A stretch of DNA of 64,000 nt, from the NCBI RefSeq assembly GCF_009870825.1, contig NZ_WTWY01000001.1, positions 186,001 to 250,000 on the forward strand. The letters are read 5' to 3'. Both the position numbers and the translations under genes were made by a program. Below the pieces are notes generated by a model. That model did no database searches, had not been told where the DNA came from, and was given only the letters and a program-made list of their open reading frames with translations. Position 1 is the first letter of the stretch. Every line of letters starts with the position of its first letter. This DNA is from Paenibacillus sp. USDA918EY. GTDB lineage: Bacteria; Bacillota; Bacilli; Paenibacillales; Paenibacillaceae. Shown one piece after another: positions 1 through 7,963 of this stretch.

Positions 1-1667
1 GAACGATGGCGCAAATCCGCGACAACATTAATTACAAGCTGGAGGATACGCAGCGCCTGTCCGATACGCTGTATTTCGACGAAAGCATGCCGCTGGAAAT
101 CATGCGGTACGAGGAGGGCTGGGTCAGCTACCAGACGACAACCAAGCTGCTGATCCCGAAATTCCGGCAAACCGTGGATTCGACCAACCGCAAAATATGG
201 ATGAGCGTATACCTAAAAAACGAAACGCTGCCGGAAATCTACAACAATGACCCTCCTGCCTCCGACCCGCTTGCCAAGGGAAAACATTGGGAGCTGTTTC
301 ATTTGCGGCGGATTATGGACAAACCTTGGTACGCGGATTTTCCGAAGGAGGATTACGGCAAAACCGTCGTGTGGCGGCAGGTCGAGGACGACGGCAGATT
401 CGGCAGGATCAGTCTGCTGCGGCGGCTGGTGGATACTCGTAATCCGCTTGATCTGGAGACGATCGGTTTCATGCGGATCAGCGTGTATCTGTCTGAAATT
501 TTCCAGAGCGTCAACGTCGACAAATTCGGCAGCGGCAGCATGCTGCTTGTTCTCGATGAAAATGACCGCATCATTTACGGCTCGGGCGAAAACGTACCCG
601 ACCTGCATTCCGACTACAAGCTTATGGACGTGTCGCGTTTTACGGCGCTGAGCGAAAACCTGCCCAAGCTGAACTGGAAAATGACCGCACTTGTTCCGGA
701 TACGATCATCCAGCACGAAACCCGAAAAATCAATTTGCTGACGGTCGTGATCTGCCTGGCAAGCTTTATCGTGGTGCTGATCTTCGCTTTGGGCGTCTCG
801 CGATTTTTTTCCAGAAGGGTGTCCAAAGTCGTCTCGATATTAAACCTATTCCAGCAGGGGGATTTTCATAAACGGTTCCATTACAAAGGCAATGATGAGT
901 TCGCCATGATTGCCGCTTCGCTGAACAAGCTGGGCGAACAAACCGAGCGGTTGATCGAGGAGGTTTACCTCACGAACCTGAAGAAAAAGCAAGCGGAGCT
1001 TGAAACGCTGCAGGCGCAAATCAATCCGCATTTTTTGTATAATACGCTTTCCTCGATCAGCCGGTTGGCCAAATTCGGCCAGGTGGACAAGCAGCATCAG
1101 ATGGTAATGAATTTGGCGAAATTTTACCGGTTGTCGTTAAACGACGGACAGACGATTATCGCCATCCATAAGGAATTGGAACAAACGCAAGCTTACCTGG
1201 ATATCCAGAAAGTGAAATACGGCGACCGCATGGACGCAGAGTTTAACATTGAACCAAGGATCGTTAATTACGTGACGGTCAAGCTCATTTTGCAGCCGTT
1301 TTTGGAAAACGCGCTGCAGCATGCCTGGCGCGGGGACCATATTTACATCCGCGTCAGCGGACGGGTGGAGCAGGAAACGAACTCGATTTTGTTCGAGATT
1401 ATGGACGACGGCATCGGCATCGGAAGGGAACGGCTAAAGCAGGTCGTTTCGGCGATGCATGCGCCACATTCTCCGGCGAACCGCGGGAGGGGAAGAGGTT
1501 ACGGCATCCGCAACGTAAACGAACGGATCAAGCTGTATTTCGGCAACGATTACGGGGTGCAGCTGTACAGCACGCCGGGCGTCGGCACGACCGTGCTTAT
1601 CCGCATTCCGATGGAGCGCGCGGCCTCCCAGGCGCCCGAATCGCTGGATTCGAAATGGACGGGATAA
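1..1667 (+). CDS. YesM-like sensor histidine kinase (5' end outside window)
   Basis: Membrane histidine kinase of the YesM/LytS type, which usually pairs with an AraC-type (YesN) response regulator to control carbohydrate uptake genes. The frame is open to the left edge, and the visible part begins inside the extracellular sensor region, so the first membrane span is missing and the true start lies upstream. Visible order, numbered from the ATG at 6: extracellular sensor (about 1-240), membrane span (about 243-266), HAMP linker, the phospho-acceptor motif QINPHFLYNTLSS, an N-box (LQPFLENALQHA) and glycine boxes (DDGIGIG, RGYGIRNV) of the HATPase domain. A strong terminator follows directly, so its response regulator should lie upstream, outside the window. 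The family is clear; the signal sensed is unknown. Confidence 0.9.
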   Translation, partial: TMAQIRDNINYKLEDTQRLSDTLYFDESMPLEIMRYEEGWVSYQTTTKLLIPKFRQTVDSTNRKIWMSVYLKNETLPEIYNNDPPASDPLAKGKHWELFHLRRIMDKPWYADFPKEDYGKTVVWRQVEDDGRFGRISLLRRLVDTRNPLDLETIGFMRISVYLSEIFQSVNVDKFGSGSMLLVLDENDRIIYGSGENVPDLHSDYKLMDVSRFTALSENLPKLNWKMTALVPDTIIQHETRKINLLTVVICLASFIVVLIFALGVSRFFSRRVSKVVSILNLFQQGDFHKRFHYKGNDEFAMIAASLNKLGEQTERLIEEVYLTNLKKKQAELETLQAQINPHFLYNTLSSISRLAKFGQVDKQHQMVMNLAKFYRLSLNDGQTIIAIHKELEQTQAYLDIQKVKYGDRMDAEFNIEPRIVNYVTVKLILQPFLENALQHAWRGDHIYIRVSGRVEQETNSILFEIMDDGIGIGRERLKQVVSAMHAPHSPANRGRGRGYGIRNVNERIKLYFGNDYGVQLYSTPGVGTTVLIRIPMERAASQAPESLDSKWTG

Positions 1668-1671
1668 AAAG

Positions 1672-1710
1672 ACCCCGCACTGCCGGACCATCTCGGCAGG
1701 CGGGGTTTTT
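1672..1710 (+). terminator. Intrinsic terminator after sensor kinase
   Basis: A near-perfect GC stem (CCCCGC..CTGCCG pairing with CGGCAG.GCGGGG) with an 8-nt loop is followed by TTTTT, five bases after the kinase stop codon. Confidence 0.9.
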
Positions 1711-1784
1711 AGGGCATGGAGTTAAGGTGCCCCTGACGTCAAGGCCTTCGGTTCACGGCATACGCAGGGCTTTTCCTGTACGGA

Positions 1785-2723
1785 TTATCTTTCGTCCGAA
1801 GACAGATCCAGCCAGGCCAATTCCTCACGGGTCAGCTTAATGCGGGAGCCTTCGTCGCAAGAACGGAGCTCTTCTTCGGATTGGGCGCCGATCAGCGCGC
1901 AGGTCGGAAACGGCTGGTTCAGCACATAAGCGAGCGCAATTTGAATCGGGGTGACGTTGCGCTCCGCGGCAAGCTGTTTGGCGCGCTCAAGCCGTTCCCA
2001 ATTGGCGTCGCTGTAGAACACCCGGACCAAATCGGCATTGTCGCGGTTTTCGGGAGTAAATCTGCCGGTAAAAAAACCTCTGGCTTGGGAAGACCAGGAG
2101 AATAAAGGGAATTGCTCGGCTTCATGCCATTTGCAGGTTTCTTCATCCGCCGAAACGCAGCCGGGCCAGAACGGTTCGTTTGCTTTGGCAAGGCTCAGAT
2201 TCGGGCTGCTAAAGGAGAAGCCTGTCAACCCTTTTTCCTCAGCATAAGCGTTGGCGTCGCGGATCCGTTCCCATGTCCAGTTGGACACGCCGATCGTGCG
2301 GACGGTTCCGTTTTTGACGTATTCGTTTAATATTTCGATGACCTCGCCCGCCGGTACGTTGGGGTCGTCCCGATGCAGGGCGTACATGTCGATATAATCC
2401 GTTTGCAGGCGCGACAGGCTGGCCGTGATATCATGTTTGATCGCCTCTTTGCTGACGCGCGGTCCATGCTGGTCGTGATGCGCTCCTTTCGTCAAAATGA
2501 CCCACTCGTCCCGGTTATTTCTTTCCTTCAAATACCGTCCGATCACTTCTTCGCTTTGTCCCCCGCAATAAATATGCGCAGAGTCTATGGAATTGCCGCC
2601 TGCCGCAAAGAAAGCGTCCATGTTGGCCGCCGCTTTTTCATAATTTTGATGATAAAAATAGTCGGAGCCTTTCATGAGCCGCGAAACCTTTTTTTCCAAA
2701 CCTTGCAACGAAATGTATTCCAT
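1785..2723 (-). CDS. Aldo/keto reductase
   Basis: NAD(P)H-dependent oxidoreductase with an aldo/keto reductase TIM barrel, 312 aa. The catalytic tetrad can be read in order: Asp and Tyr in DSAHIYCGG (about residues 47-55), Lys in LTKGAHH (about 79) and His in ALHRDD (about 116). The cofactor-binding C-terminal half (IGAQSEEEL) is present. The start is an ATG with GGGGAGGT about 9 bases upstream. It lies 90 bp downstream of a Gfo/Idh/MocA oxidoreductase on the same strand, so the two are probably cotranscribed and act on the same sugar or polyol. The substrate cannot be deduced. Confidence 0.9.
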   Translation of the reverse strand: MEYISLQGLEKKVSRLMKGSDYFYHQNYEKAAANMDAFFAAGGNSIDSAHIYCGGQSEEVIGRYLKERNNRDEWVILTKGAHHDQHGPRVSKEAIKHDITASLSRLQTDYIDMYALHRDDPNVPAGEVIEILNEYVKNGTVRTIGVSNWTWERIRDANAYAEEKGLTGFSFSSPNLSLAKANEPFWPGCVSADEETCKWHEAEQFPLFSWSSQARGFFTGRFTPENRDNADLVRVFYSDANWERLERAKQLAAERNVTPIQIALAYVLNQPFPTCALIGAQSEEELRSCDEGSRIKLTREELAWLDLSSDER

Positions 2724-2813
2724 GGCGTGTTTACCTCCCCGTAGGATTGGTTTTTGCTGGTCCTTTTCTCTTGAAAATCCAATGATTAGCAGTCCGTTGA
2801 AGACTTCGAACCG

Positions 2814-3803
2814 TTATAGTTCTACCCGGATATGTTCCCTTGCCGACCGCAGGCAGGCATCGATGACCCGCATATTATGAATGGCGTCCGCAGGTTCAAA
2901 GCGGAGCGGGCTGCGATGGATAATGGCATGCGCCAAATGATCCGCCTGCAGCGAGTATGCGTTTACATTCGGAACTTCGATTTCTTTGCGTTCCCCGCTT
3001 GCGATCAAATAGAAGTTATCGCTTCCGACAAAAGCGGATGGGAGTTCGATGATGCCGTCGGTTCCGAGAATCTCGAGCGGATTACGGAAGGCGGCCCACA
3101 TGCCGCAATCGAAGGTCAAAGCGACCGAACCTTCAAATTCGACGAGTCCCGAAGCCATCATGTCCACGTCGTCATGCTCCGCGGAGAAAAAGGCGTTGAC
3201 CGTCGCCGCAACCGGCTCTTTGCCAAGCAGCATCCGGGCCGCATGGATCGGGTAGCAGCCGACGTCATAAATCGAGCCGCCGCCCCATTCTTTTTTGTAA
3301 CGGACATTGTTTATATCGCCCGCGTTATTGAACGTAAACGCTCCGCGGATCCCCCTGATTTCGCCGATGGCTCCCGACGAGATCAACTCCCGGATCATAT
3401 CGTAGCGGGGGTGGTAGCGGTACATAAACGCTTCGGACAAGTACACGCCCGCTTCCGCAGCGGCTTCCGCCATTTCCGTCGCTTCCGCTTCGTTCAGGGC
3501 AAGCGGCTTTTCGCATAAAATATGTTTGCCTGCTTGCGCCGCGCGGATGGTCCATTCTTTATGAAGGTGATTGGGCAGCGGTATGTAAACGACATCGATG
3601 GAAGGATCTTGGAGAAGCTCCTCATAGCTGCCGTAAGCGACCGGGATATTCAGTTCTTCCGCCGTTTTCTTGGCTTTATCGAGATCGCGGCTCGCAATGG
3701 CGTGCACTTCGTTCAGGCCGGAATTTTGCACGCCCGGAATGACGGAACGTTTGGCGATGCCGGCGCAGCCGAGAATGCCCCATTTCAATTTTTTCGGACT
3801 CAT
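2814..3803 (-). CDS. Gfo/Idh/MocA family oxidoreductase
   Basis: NAD(P)-dependent sugar or inositol dehydrogenase-like protein, 329 aa. It has an N-terminal Rossmann fold (WGILGCAGIAKR, residues 8-19), the family's catalytic-lysine motif CEKPLALN (about 96-103) and the C-terminal alpha/beta domain containing YDVGCYPI. It is the first gene of a two-gene minus-strand unit with the aldo/keto reductase, and is divergent from an AraC regulator across a 168-bp AT-rich gap. Regulation by that AraC protein is a reasonable inference. The substrate is unknown. Confidence 0.9.
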   Translation of the reverse strand: MSPKKLKWGILGCAGIAKRSVIPGVQNSGLNEVHAIASRDLDKAKKTAEELNIPVAYGSYEELLQDPSIDVVYIPLPNHLHKEWTIRAAQAGKHILCEKPLALNEAEATEMAEAAAEAGVYLSEAFMYRYHPRYDMIRELISSGAIGEIRGIRGAFTFNNAGDINNVRYKKEWGGGSIYDVGCYPIHAARMLLGKEPVAATVNAFFSAEHDDVDMMASGLVEFEGSVALTFDCGMWAAFRNPLEILGTDGIIELPSAFVGSDNFYLIASGERKEIEVPNVNAYSLQADHLAHAIIHRSPLRFEPADAIHNMRVIDACLRSAREHIRVEL

Positions 3804-3878
3804 GGGAAATCAACTCCTTTGGCTCGTTTACCCCGCAAATGAGATGAACAACCTTGCATTTGGGGGTGTGTTATAAGA

Positions 3879-3956
3879 TTATATTGCCATTATAATTTAA
3901 CGTATTTAAAATTAATATAATACGATTTTGCGATTCATTATAATTATATTGTCATT
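3879..3956. promoter_or_regulatory. Divergent control region with direct repeats
   Basis: The AT-rich gap between the oxidoreductase pair and the AraC gene holds two direct repeats, TTATATTGCCATT at 3879-3891 and TTATATTGTCATT at 3944-3956 (12 of 13 bases equal, 65 bp apart). Repeated half-sites of this kind are typical of AraC-family operators. The binding protein is inferred from position only. Confidence 0.45.
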
Positions 3957-3971
3957 GAAGGGGGTGAAGCC

Positions 3972-4814
3972 GTGCGAAGGCAAATTCACCTGCTGACGCT
4001 TCCCGACATGCCGTTTTTTTGTTTTCCCGAGTCGGTCGGCGTTTACCGGCAGGAACCGGAACACAGCGTTTTCCGGGAAGCCGGGGCGATGAACAATTTT
4101 AACATCCATTACGTTGCGGCAGGGAAAGGTTACGTCGAATTCGAAGGGGAAATCCATGAACTGGGACCGGGCGAAGCCGTGCTGTATTTTCCGATGCAGC
4201 GGCAGCGGTATTACAGCAGCAAAGAGGAACCTTGGGATGTTCGCTGGTTCCACTTTTACGGGACGGGGCTGCAGGATTTTTTGATCGGCAGGGGATTCCA
4301 TGAAAGCCCGCTTTGGACGATTCGCAACCGCGTTGCGTTCGAACAGGCGCATGAAGCGCTTTTAAGCGAAGCCGAAACGTACCGGATGCTGCACTCTTCC
4401 CATCTGTCCACGCTGACGTATGCGCTTTTGGCCGAATTTATCGAGCATGCGGTCGCGTTATCCCGGGGCAATTCGAAAACGTCGGGCAAGCGGATTCTGG
4501 AGCTGCTGCCCGTCATGCAGCAGGAAGCGGCGCAGCCGTTTATTCTGGAAGAATGGGCGGGGAGGCTCGGGATCAGCAGTTATTATTTCTGCAAGCTGTT
4601 CCGCAGCGTTACGGAGATGACCCCGATGGAATTCGTCACGAGATGCCGGCTGCAGATGGCCAAACAGTGGCTGCTGGAAAGGAAGGAGACGACCATCGGG
4701 CAAATTGCCAAAGACGCCGGTTACCCGAGCGTCAGCTACTTCAACAAACGGTTTATGGAGCATGAGGGGATGACCCCGACGGCATACCGCCGATTATATG
4801 GCGTGCAGTCTTGA
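3972..4814 (+). CDS. AraC-family regulator with N-terminal cupin
   Basis: Transcription regulator of 280 aa starting at GTG with GGGGGTGAAG just upstream. The N-terminal half is a cupin-type sugar-sensing domain (ELGPGEAVLYFP about residues 58-69). The C-terminal 100 residues carry the two AraC helix-turn-helix units (LEEWAGRLGISSYYFCKLFR and IGQIAKDAGYPSVSYFNKRF, each a recognisable helix pair), ending with the usual GMTPTAYR. It is divergent from the Gfo/Idh/MocA-aldo/keto reductase operon and probably activates it in response to a carbohydrate. The ligand is unknown. Confidence 0.9.
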   Translation: MRRQIHLLTLPDMPFFCFPESVGVYRQEPEHSVFREAGAMNNFNIHYVAAGKGYVEFEGEIHELGPGEAVLYFPMQRQRYYSSKEEPWDVRWFHFYGTGLQDFLIGRGFHESPLWTIRNRVAFEQAHEALLSEAETYRMLHSSHLSTLTYALLAEFIEHAVALSRGNSKTSGKRILELLPVMQQEAAQPFILEEWAGRLGISSYYFCKLFRSVTEMTPMEFVTRCRLQMAKQWLLERKETTIGQIAKDAGYPSVSYFNKRFMEHEGMTPTAYRRLYGVQS

Positions 4815-4878
4815 AAATAATGGCGTAGTCATTTTGCAAAACATCATCAATATAATCGGTAGGCCGATGGGTAAACAA

Positions 4879-4917
4879 AAAAACTCCCCTCGAAACCATA
4901 CGGATTCGGGGGAGTGG
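4879..4917 (-). terminator. Intrinsic terminator for the deacetylase gene
   Basis: Read on the minus strand, ACTCCCCCGAA pairs with TTCGAGGGGAGT and is followed by seven T. It lies just past the deacetylase stop codon. Confidence 0.85.
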
Positions 4918-4922
4918 ATTGA

Positions 4923-5594
4923 TCATGGAATTTTTCGGATAAACTCAGCCACGGACTGCTCGCCGCCGATCCGGACGCGATGGAGGGTTAAATATCCTTG
5001 CCTTTTCGCGGCGTAACCGGGTTTTGTCGTTACGGCAAACTCAAAGCCGGCACGCTTGACCACCTGAACCACGTTCTGATTGTATTTTCCCGAAGGATAA
5101 GCGAATGCGATGACGGGGTGCCCCAACCCCTTTTCCAACCTTCGTTTGCCTCCTAAAACCTCGTCCACACGTTGTAACTTTTTGCTTTTTGTCAATTCTA
5201 CATGATGCCGGGTATGCGCGCCGATTTCAATAAAACCCGATTGTTCCATTTCCCTGATTTGACTCCAATTCAGATGATTGGGAGAGCCGATAAAATCGCT
5301 GGTGACGAATATCGTAGCTTTCATTTGAAAAGCTTTTAAAATGGGGTAGGCGACCTTGTAGTTATCCAAATAACCGTCGTCAAAAGTAATCAAAACCGGT
5401 TTATCCGGGAGTGCTTCCCCCGTTTTCCAATGCAATAAATCTTTGAACGTTATGGTATGGTATCCGGCATGATTTAAGTGCTCCATTTGCTGATAAAATA
5501 CTTCCGGAGACACGAAAAGCTTTCCATGCCGGTTTTGGCTAATGGAATGGTACATTAAAATAGGAATCGCCTCCGCGTTGGCTCGTAGGGACAA
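4923..5594 (-). CDS. Polysaccharide deacetylase (NodB family), main reading frame
   Basis: Metal-dependent N- or O-deacetylase of the carbohydrate esterase 4 family, 223 aa in this frame. Motif 1 is LITFDDGYLDN (Asp-Asp metal/base site), motif 2 is IGAHTRHH (two His metal ligands), and AYPSGKYN matches motif 3. Such enzymes trim peptidoglycan or other cell-surface polysaccharides outside the membrane. The first possible start here is a TTG with no ribosome binding site and no signal peptide. A good binding site and a signal peptide occur 119 bases upstream in a different frame (5595-5713), joined through an A7 run. The gene is therefore either frameshifted, read by ribosomal slippage, or affected by a one-base sequence error. 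Confidence 0.85.
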   Translation of the reverse strand: MSLRANAEAIPILMYHSISQNRHGKLFVSPEVFYQQMEHLNHAGYHTITFKDLLHWKTGEALPDKPVLITFDDGYLDNYKVAYPILKAFQMKATIFVTSDFIGSPNHLNWSQIREMEQSGFIEIGAHTRHHVELTKSKKLQRVDEVLGGKRRLEKGLGHPVIAFAYPSGKYNQNVVQVVKRAGFEFAVTTKPGYAAKRQGYLTLHRVRIGGEQSVAEFIRKIP

Positions 5595-5713
5595 ATTCGT
5601 TTTTGGCGCAGATAGTTTCTTCTCGATTTGAGCGTGGAAAGCATAATCGGCTTTTTTTCGGTTCCGCCCGTTAATATCACAAGCAGCAGCAGGAATATGT
5701 GCATCTTATGCAA
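5595..5713 (-). other. Out-of-frame start and signal peptide of the deacetylase, with A AAA AAG slip site
   Basis: On the minus strand GGAGG (5727-5723) is followed after 9 bases by TTG (5713), opening a frame that encodes MHKMHIFLLLLVILTGG, a classic signal-peptide core. Codons 19-21 are GAA AAA AAG (5659-5651), which contains the heptamer A AAA AAG in the correct phase for -1 slippage. After a -1 shift the reading continues ADYAFHAQIEKK and runs into the deacetylase frame without a stop. One extra A would have the same effect. Whether this is programmed, phase-variable, a mutation or a base-calling error cannot be told from one sequence. Confidence 0.7.
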
Positions 5714-5795
5714 TGAAATCAGCCTCCGTTAATATCATTCGTCATTTCAGGACAAAAAAACTGGGAATGATATCAAGATGATTTCCGCTCTGTTA

Positions 5796-5842
5796 AACCG
5801 CAAAAACCGGCTCCTTGAATCCAAAGGCCGGTTTTTGCGGTT
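5796..5842 (-). terminator. Terminator-like hairpin downstream of bmrD
   Basis: A perfect 16-bp inverted repeat (AACCGCAAAAACCGGC and its complement, 15-base loop) lies between the bmrCD operon and the deacetylase, about 58 bases past the bmrD stop. There is no long T run after it, but the stem is strong enough to end or stabilise the bmrCD transcript. Confidence 0.6.
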
Positions 5843-5899
5843 GCAATTTATTTTATGAGAGCCAAAAACTAATTTTGCACAAAAGCTTTCAACCGATCG

Positions 5900-7963
5900 T
5901 TACGCCGGAGACACGGCGGCCGGCTGGGCCTCGAGGCTGCCGCTGCCGGAAGCGCCCTGCTGCAGCTGGTACATTTGATAATACCGGCCGCCAAGCTGCA
6001 TAAGCTCGTCATGCGTGCCGCGTTCAACGATTTCCCCGCGGTGCAGCACGAGAATGAGGTCGGCGCTGCGGATCGTCGAGAGGCGGTGCGCGATGATAAA
6101 CGTCGTCCGGCCTTTTTTCAGCACCTCAAGCGCCGACTGGATCAGGCTTTCGGTTTCGGTATCGATGTTGGCCGTCGCTTCGTCCAAAATCAGAATCGCC
6201 GGGTCGTAGGCAAGCGCGCGGGCGAAGGAAATCAGCTGCCGCTGCCCTGCGGACAAGGTGCTGCCTTTTTCGATGACCGGCTCGTCGAAGCCATGCGGCA
6301 GGTGGGCGAGAATCCGCTCGGCGCCGACGTCGCGCAGCGCTTTTTCGACCTGCTCGCGCGATATTTTTTCGTCGCCGAGGCTGACGTTCGAAGCGATGGT
6401 TCCCGTAAACAGGTACGGATCTTGAAGCACGATCCCCATATGGTGACGGATCCACTGCTTCGGCAAAGCCTTAACGTCCTGCCCGTCGATCGTGATCGTT
6501 CCTTTTTGCGGGTCGTAAAAGCGGAACAGCAGGTTGATGATCGAGCTTTTGCCGGAGCCGGTATGGCCCACGAGCGCGACCGTCTGGCCCTGCTTCGCTT
6601 CGAAGTTGATGTTCTTCAGCACGTAGTTTTCCTTTTTATAGGCAAAGGACACGTTTTTGAACTCGACGTTTCCTTTGTAGCGCGGCATTGTGCCGTCCGT
6701 CACGTCTTCCCCCGGTTCATCCATCAGCTCAAAAACGCGCCCGGCCGAGACCATCGAGGAGTCGAGCGCGGCCAATTGGTTCACCATGCCGGTAATCGGC
6801 TGGAACAGGCGCCCGAGCACGTCCACGAAGGCGTAAAGCACGCCGAGGGAAACGGCCGTACCGCCCGACAAGGAACCGAATCCGAAGTAGGCGAGGATGA
6901 CGGCGAAGGAAAAGCTCCGAAGCACGTTGACCAGGTTGTGGGACGTAAAAGCGTTCAGGTTCAGCATCTTGTTCTGGTGCTTCATGTAGTCGTCGTTCAA
7001 CGTTTCAAATTCTTCGCGGGTTTGCTTCTGCCTGCGGAACACGCGGATGATGGACATCCCTTGAATCGATTCGTTGATGATGGCGTTGATTTCGCTCAGG
7101 CGCGACCGGATGATCGTGTTGTATTTGGTCGCAAGCTTGCGGTACAGCACGATCCAGGCGATCAGGAGCGGGATGATGAACAGGCAGACCAGGCCGAGCC
7201 GCACGTCCAGCAGGAAGAGGGCGATATAGACGCCGGTGATGTAAATCACCCCTGAGCTGAAATTGGCAAGCACGGCCACGAACAGGTCCTTGACGGCCTC
7301 GGTGTCGTTCGTGATCCGCGAGACGACTTTGCCGGCAGGCAGCGTGTCGAAAAAATAGACCGGCAAACGCTGCATATGCGCATACACGTCGTTTCTAAGC
7401 TTTTGGATCACTTTGTTGGCCGAGGATTGCAGCCAGTACGTTTTGCCGAATTCCGTAAAGATGCTGACGACGAGAAAAACGCAGTACAAGCCGACCAGCT
7501 TTATAATGCCGGGAATCTCCGGTTTGTAAAAAGAATACAGCTCGGCGGCGGACAGCTTTTCCGCCGGATACTGCGCCACCTTGTCGCCGTATTTGATGGT
7601 CATTTGACCGTCGGCATAGGTTCGTGTACCTTCCGGTGATGCCACGGGCTGGCCGATAAAATAGAAGCTGTGCCCGGATTGCAGCAGACGAACCTCGGCG
7701 CCTTTTTGCTCGTCCGGCGCGAAGCGGTCGCCGCGCTTGTAATAATGCCCTTTATATTCGGCGGCTTGATCGGCCGACGTTGTTTCGTAATAGGGGCGTT
7801 CAATGCCAAGCATATGATCGTCGATCATCGTTTTGGCGATAAAAGGCCCGGCCAGCTCGGCCCCGACGCCGATGGCGAGGGCGATGAAGGCCGCGATGAA
7901 AATGCCTTTGGCGGTCAGCGCGTATTGAAACAAGCGCCTCCCCGTCGCGGGTTTAGGAGTCAT
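5900..7963 (-). CDS. bmrD: BmrD-like subunit of heterodimeric multidrug ABC exporter
   Basis: Type IV ABC exporter half-transporter, 687 aa, with six membrane spans and a nucleotide-binding domain. It carries the long extracellular insertion between the first two spans (about residues 50-150) that marks the B. subtilis BmrD/YheH subunit. Walker A is GHTGSGKS, Walker B ILILDEAT with the catalytic Glu, but the signature is degenerate (LSAGQ). The start overlaps the end of the bmrC-like gene by 11 bases behind AGGAGG, so the two are translationally coupled. In the BmrCD family the active ATP site combines this Walker motif with the partner's LSGGQ, and the motifs here fit that pattern exactly. 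Drug range is unknown. Confidence 0.9.
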   Translation of the reverse strand: MTPKPATGRRLFQYALTAKGIFIAAFIALAIGVGAELAGPFIAKTMIDDHMLGIERPYYETTSADQAAEYKGHYYKRGDRFAPDEQKGAEVRLLQSGHSFYFIGQPVASPEGTRTYADGQMTIKYGDKVAQYPAEKLSAAELYSFYKPEIPGIIKLVGLYCVFLVVSIFTEFGKTYWLQSSANKVIQKLRNDVYAHMQRLPVYFFDTLPAGKVVSRITNDTEAVKDLFVAVLANFSSGVIYITGVYIALFLLDVRLGLVCLFIIPLLIAWIVLYRKLATKYNTIIRSRLSEINAIINESIQGMSIIRVFRRQKQTREEFETLNDDYMKHQNKMLNLNAFTSHNLVNVLRSFSFAVILAYFGFGSLSGGTAVSLGVLYAFVDVLGRLFQPITGMVNQLAALDSSMVSAGRVFELMDEPGEDVTDGTMPRYKGNVEFKNVSFAYKKENYVLKNINFEAKQGQTVALVGHTGSGKSSIINLLFRFYDPQKGTITIDGQDVKALPKQWIRHHMGIVLQDPYLFTGTIASNVSLGDEKISREQVEKALRDVGAERILAHLPHGFDEPVIEKGSTLSAGQRQLISFARALAYDPAILILDEATANIDTETESLIQSALEVLKKGRTTFIIAHRLSTIRSADLILVLHRGEIVERGTHDELMQLGGRYYQMYQLQQGASGSGSLEAQPAAVSPA

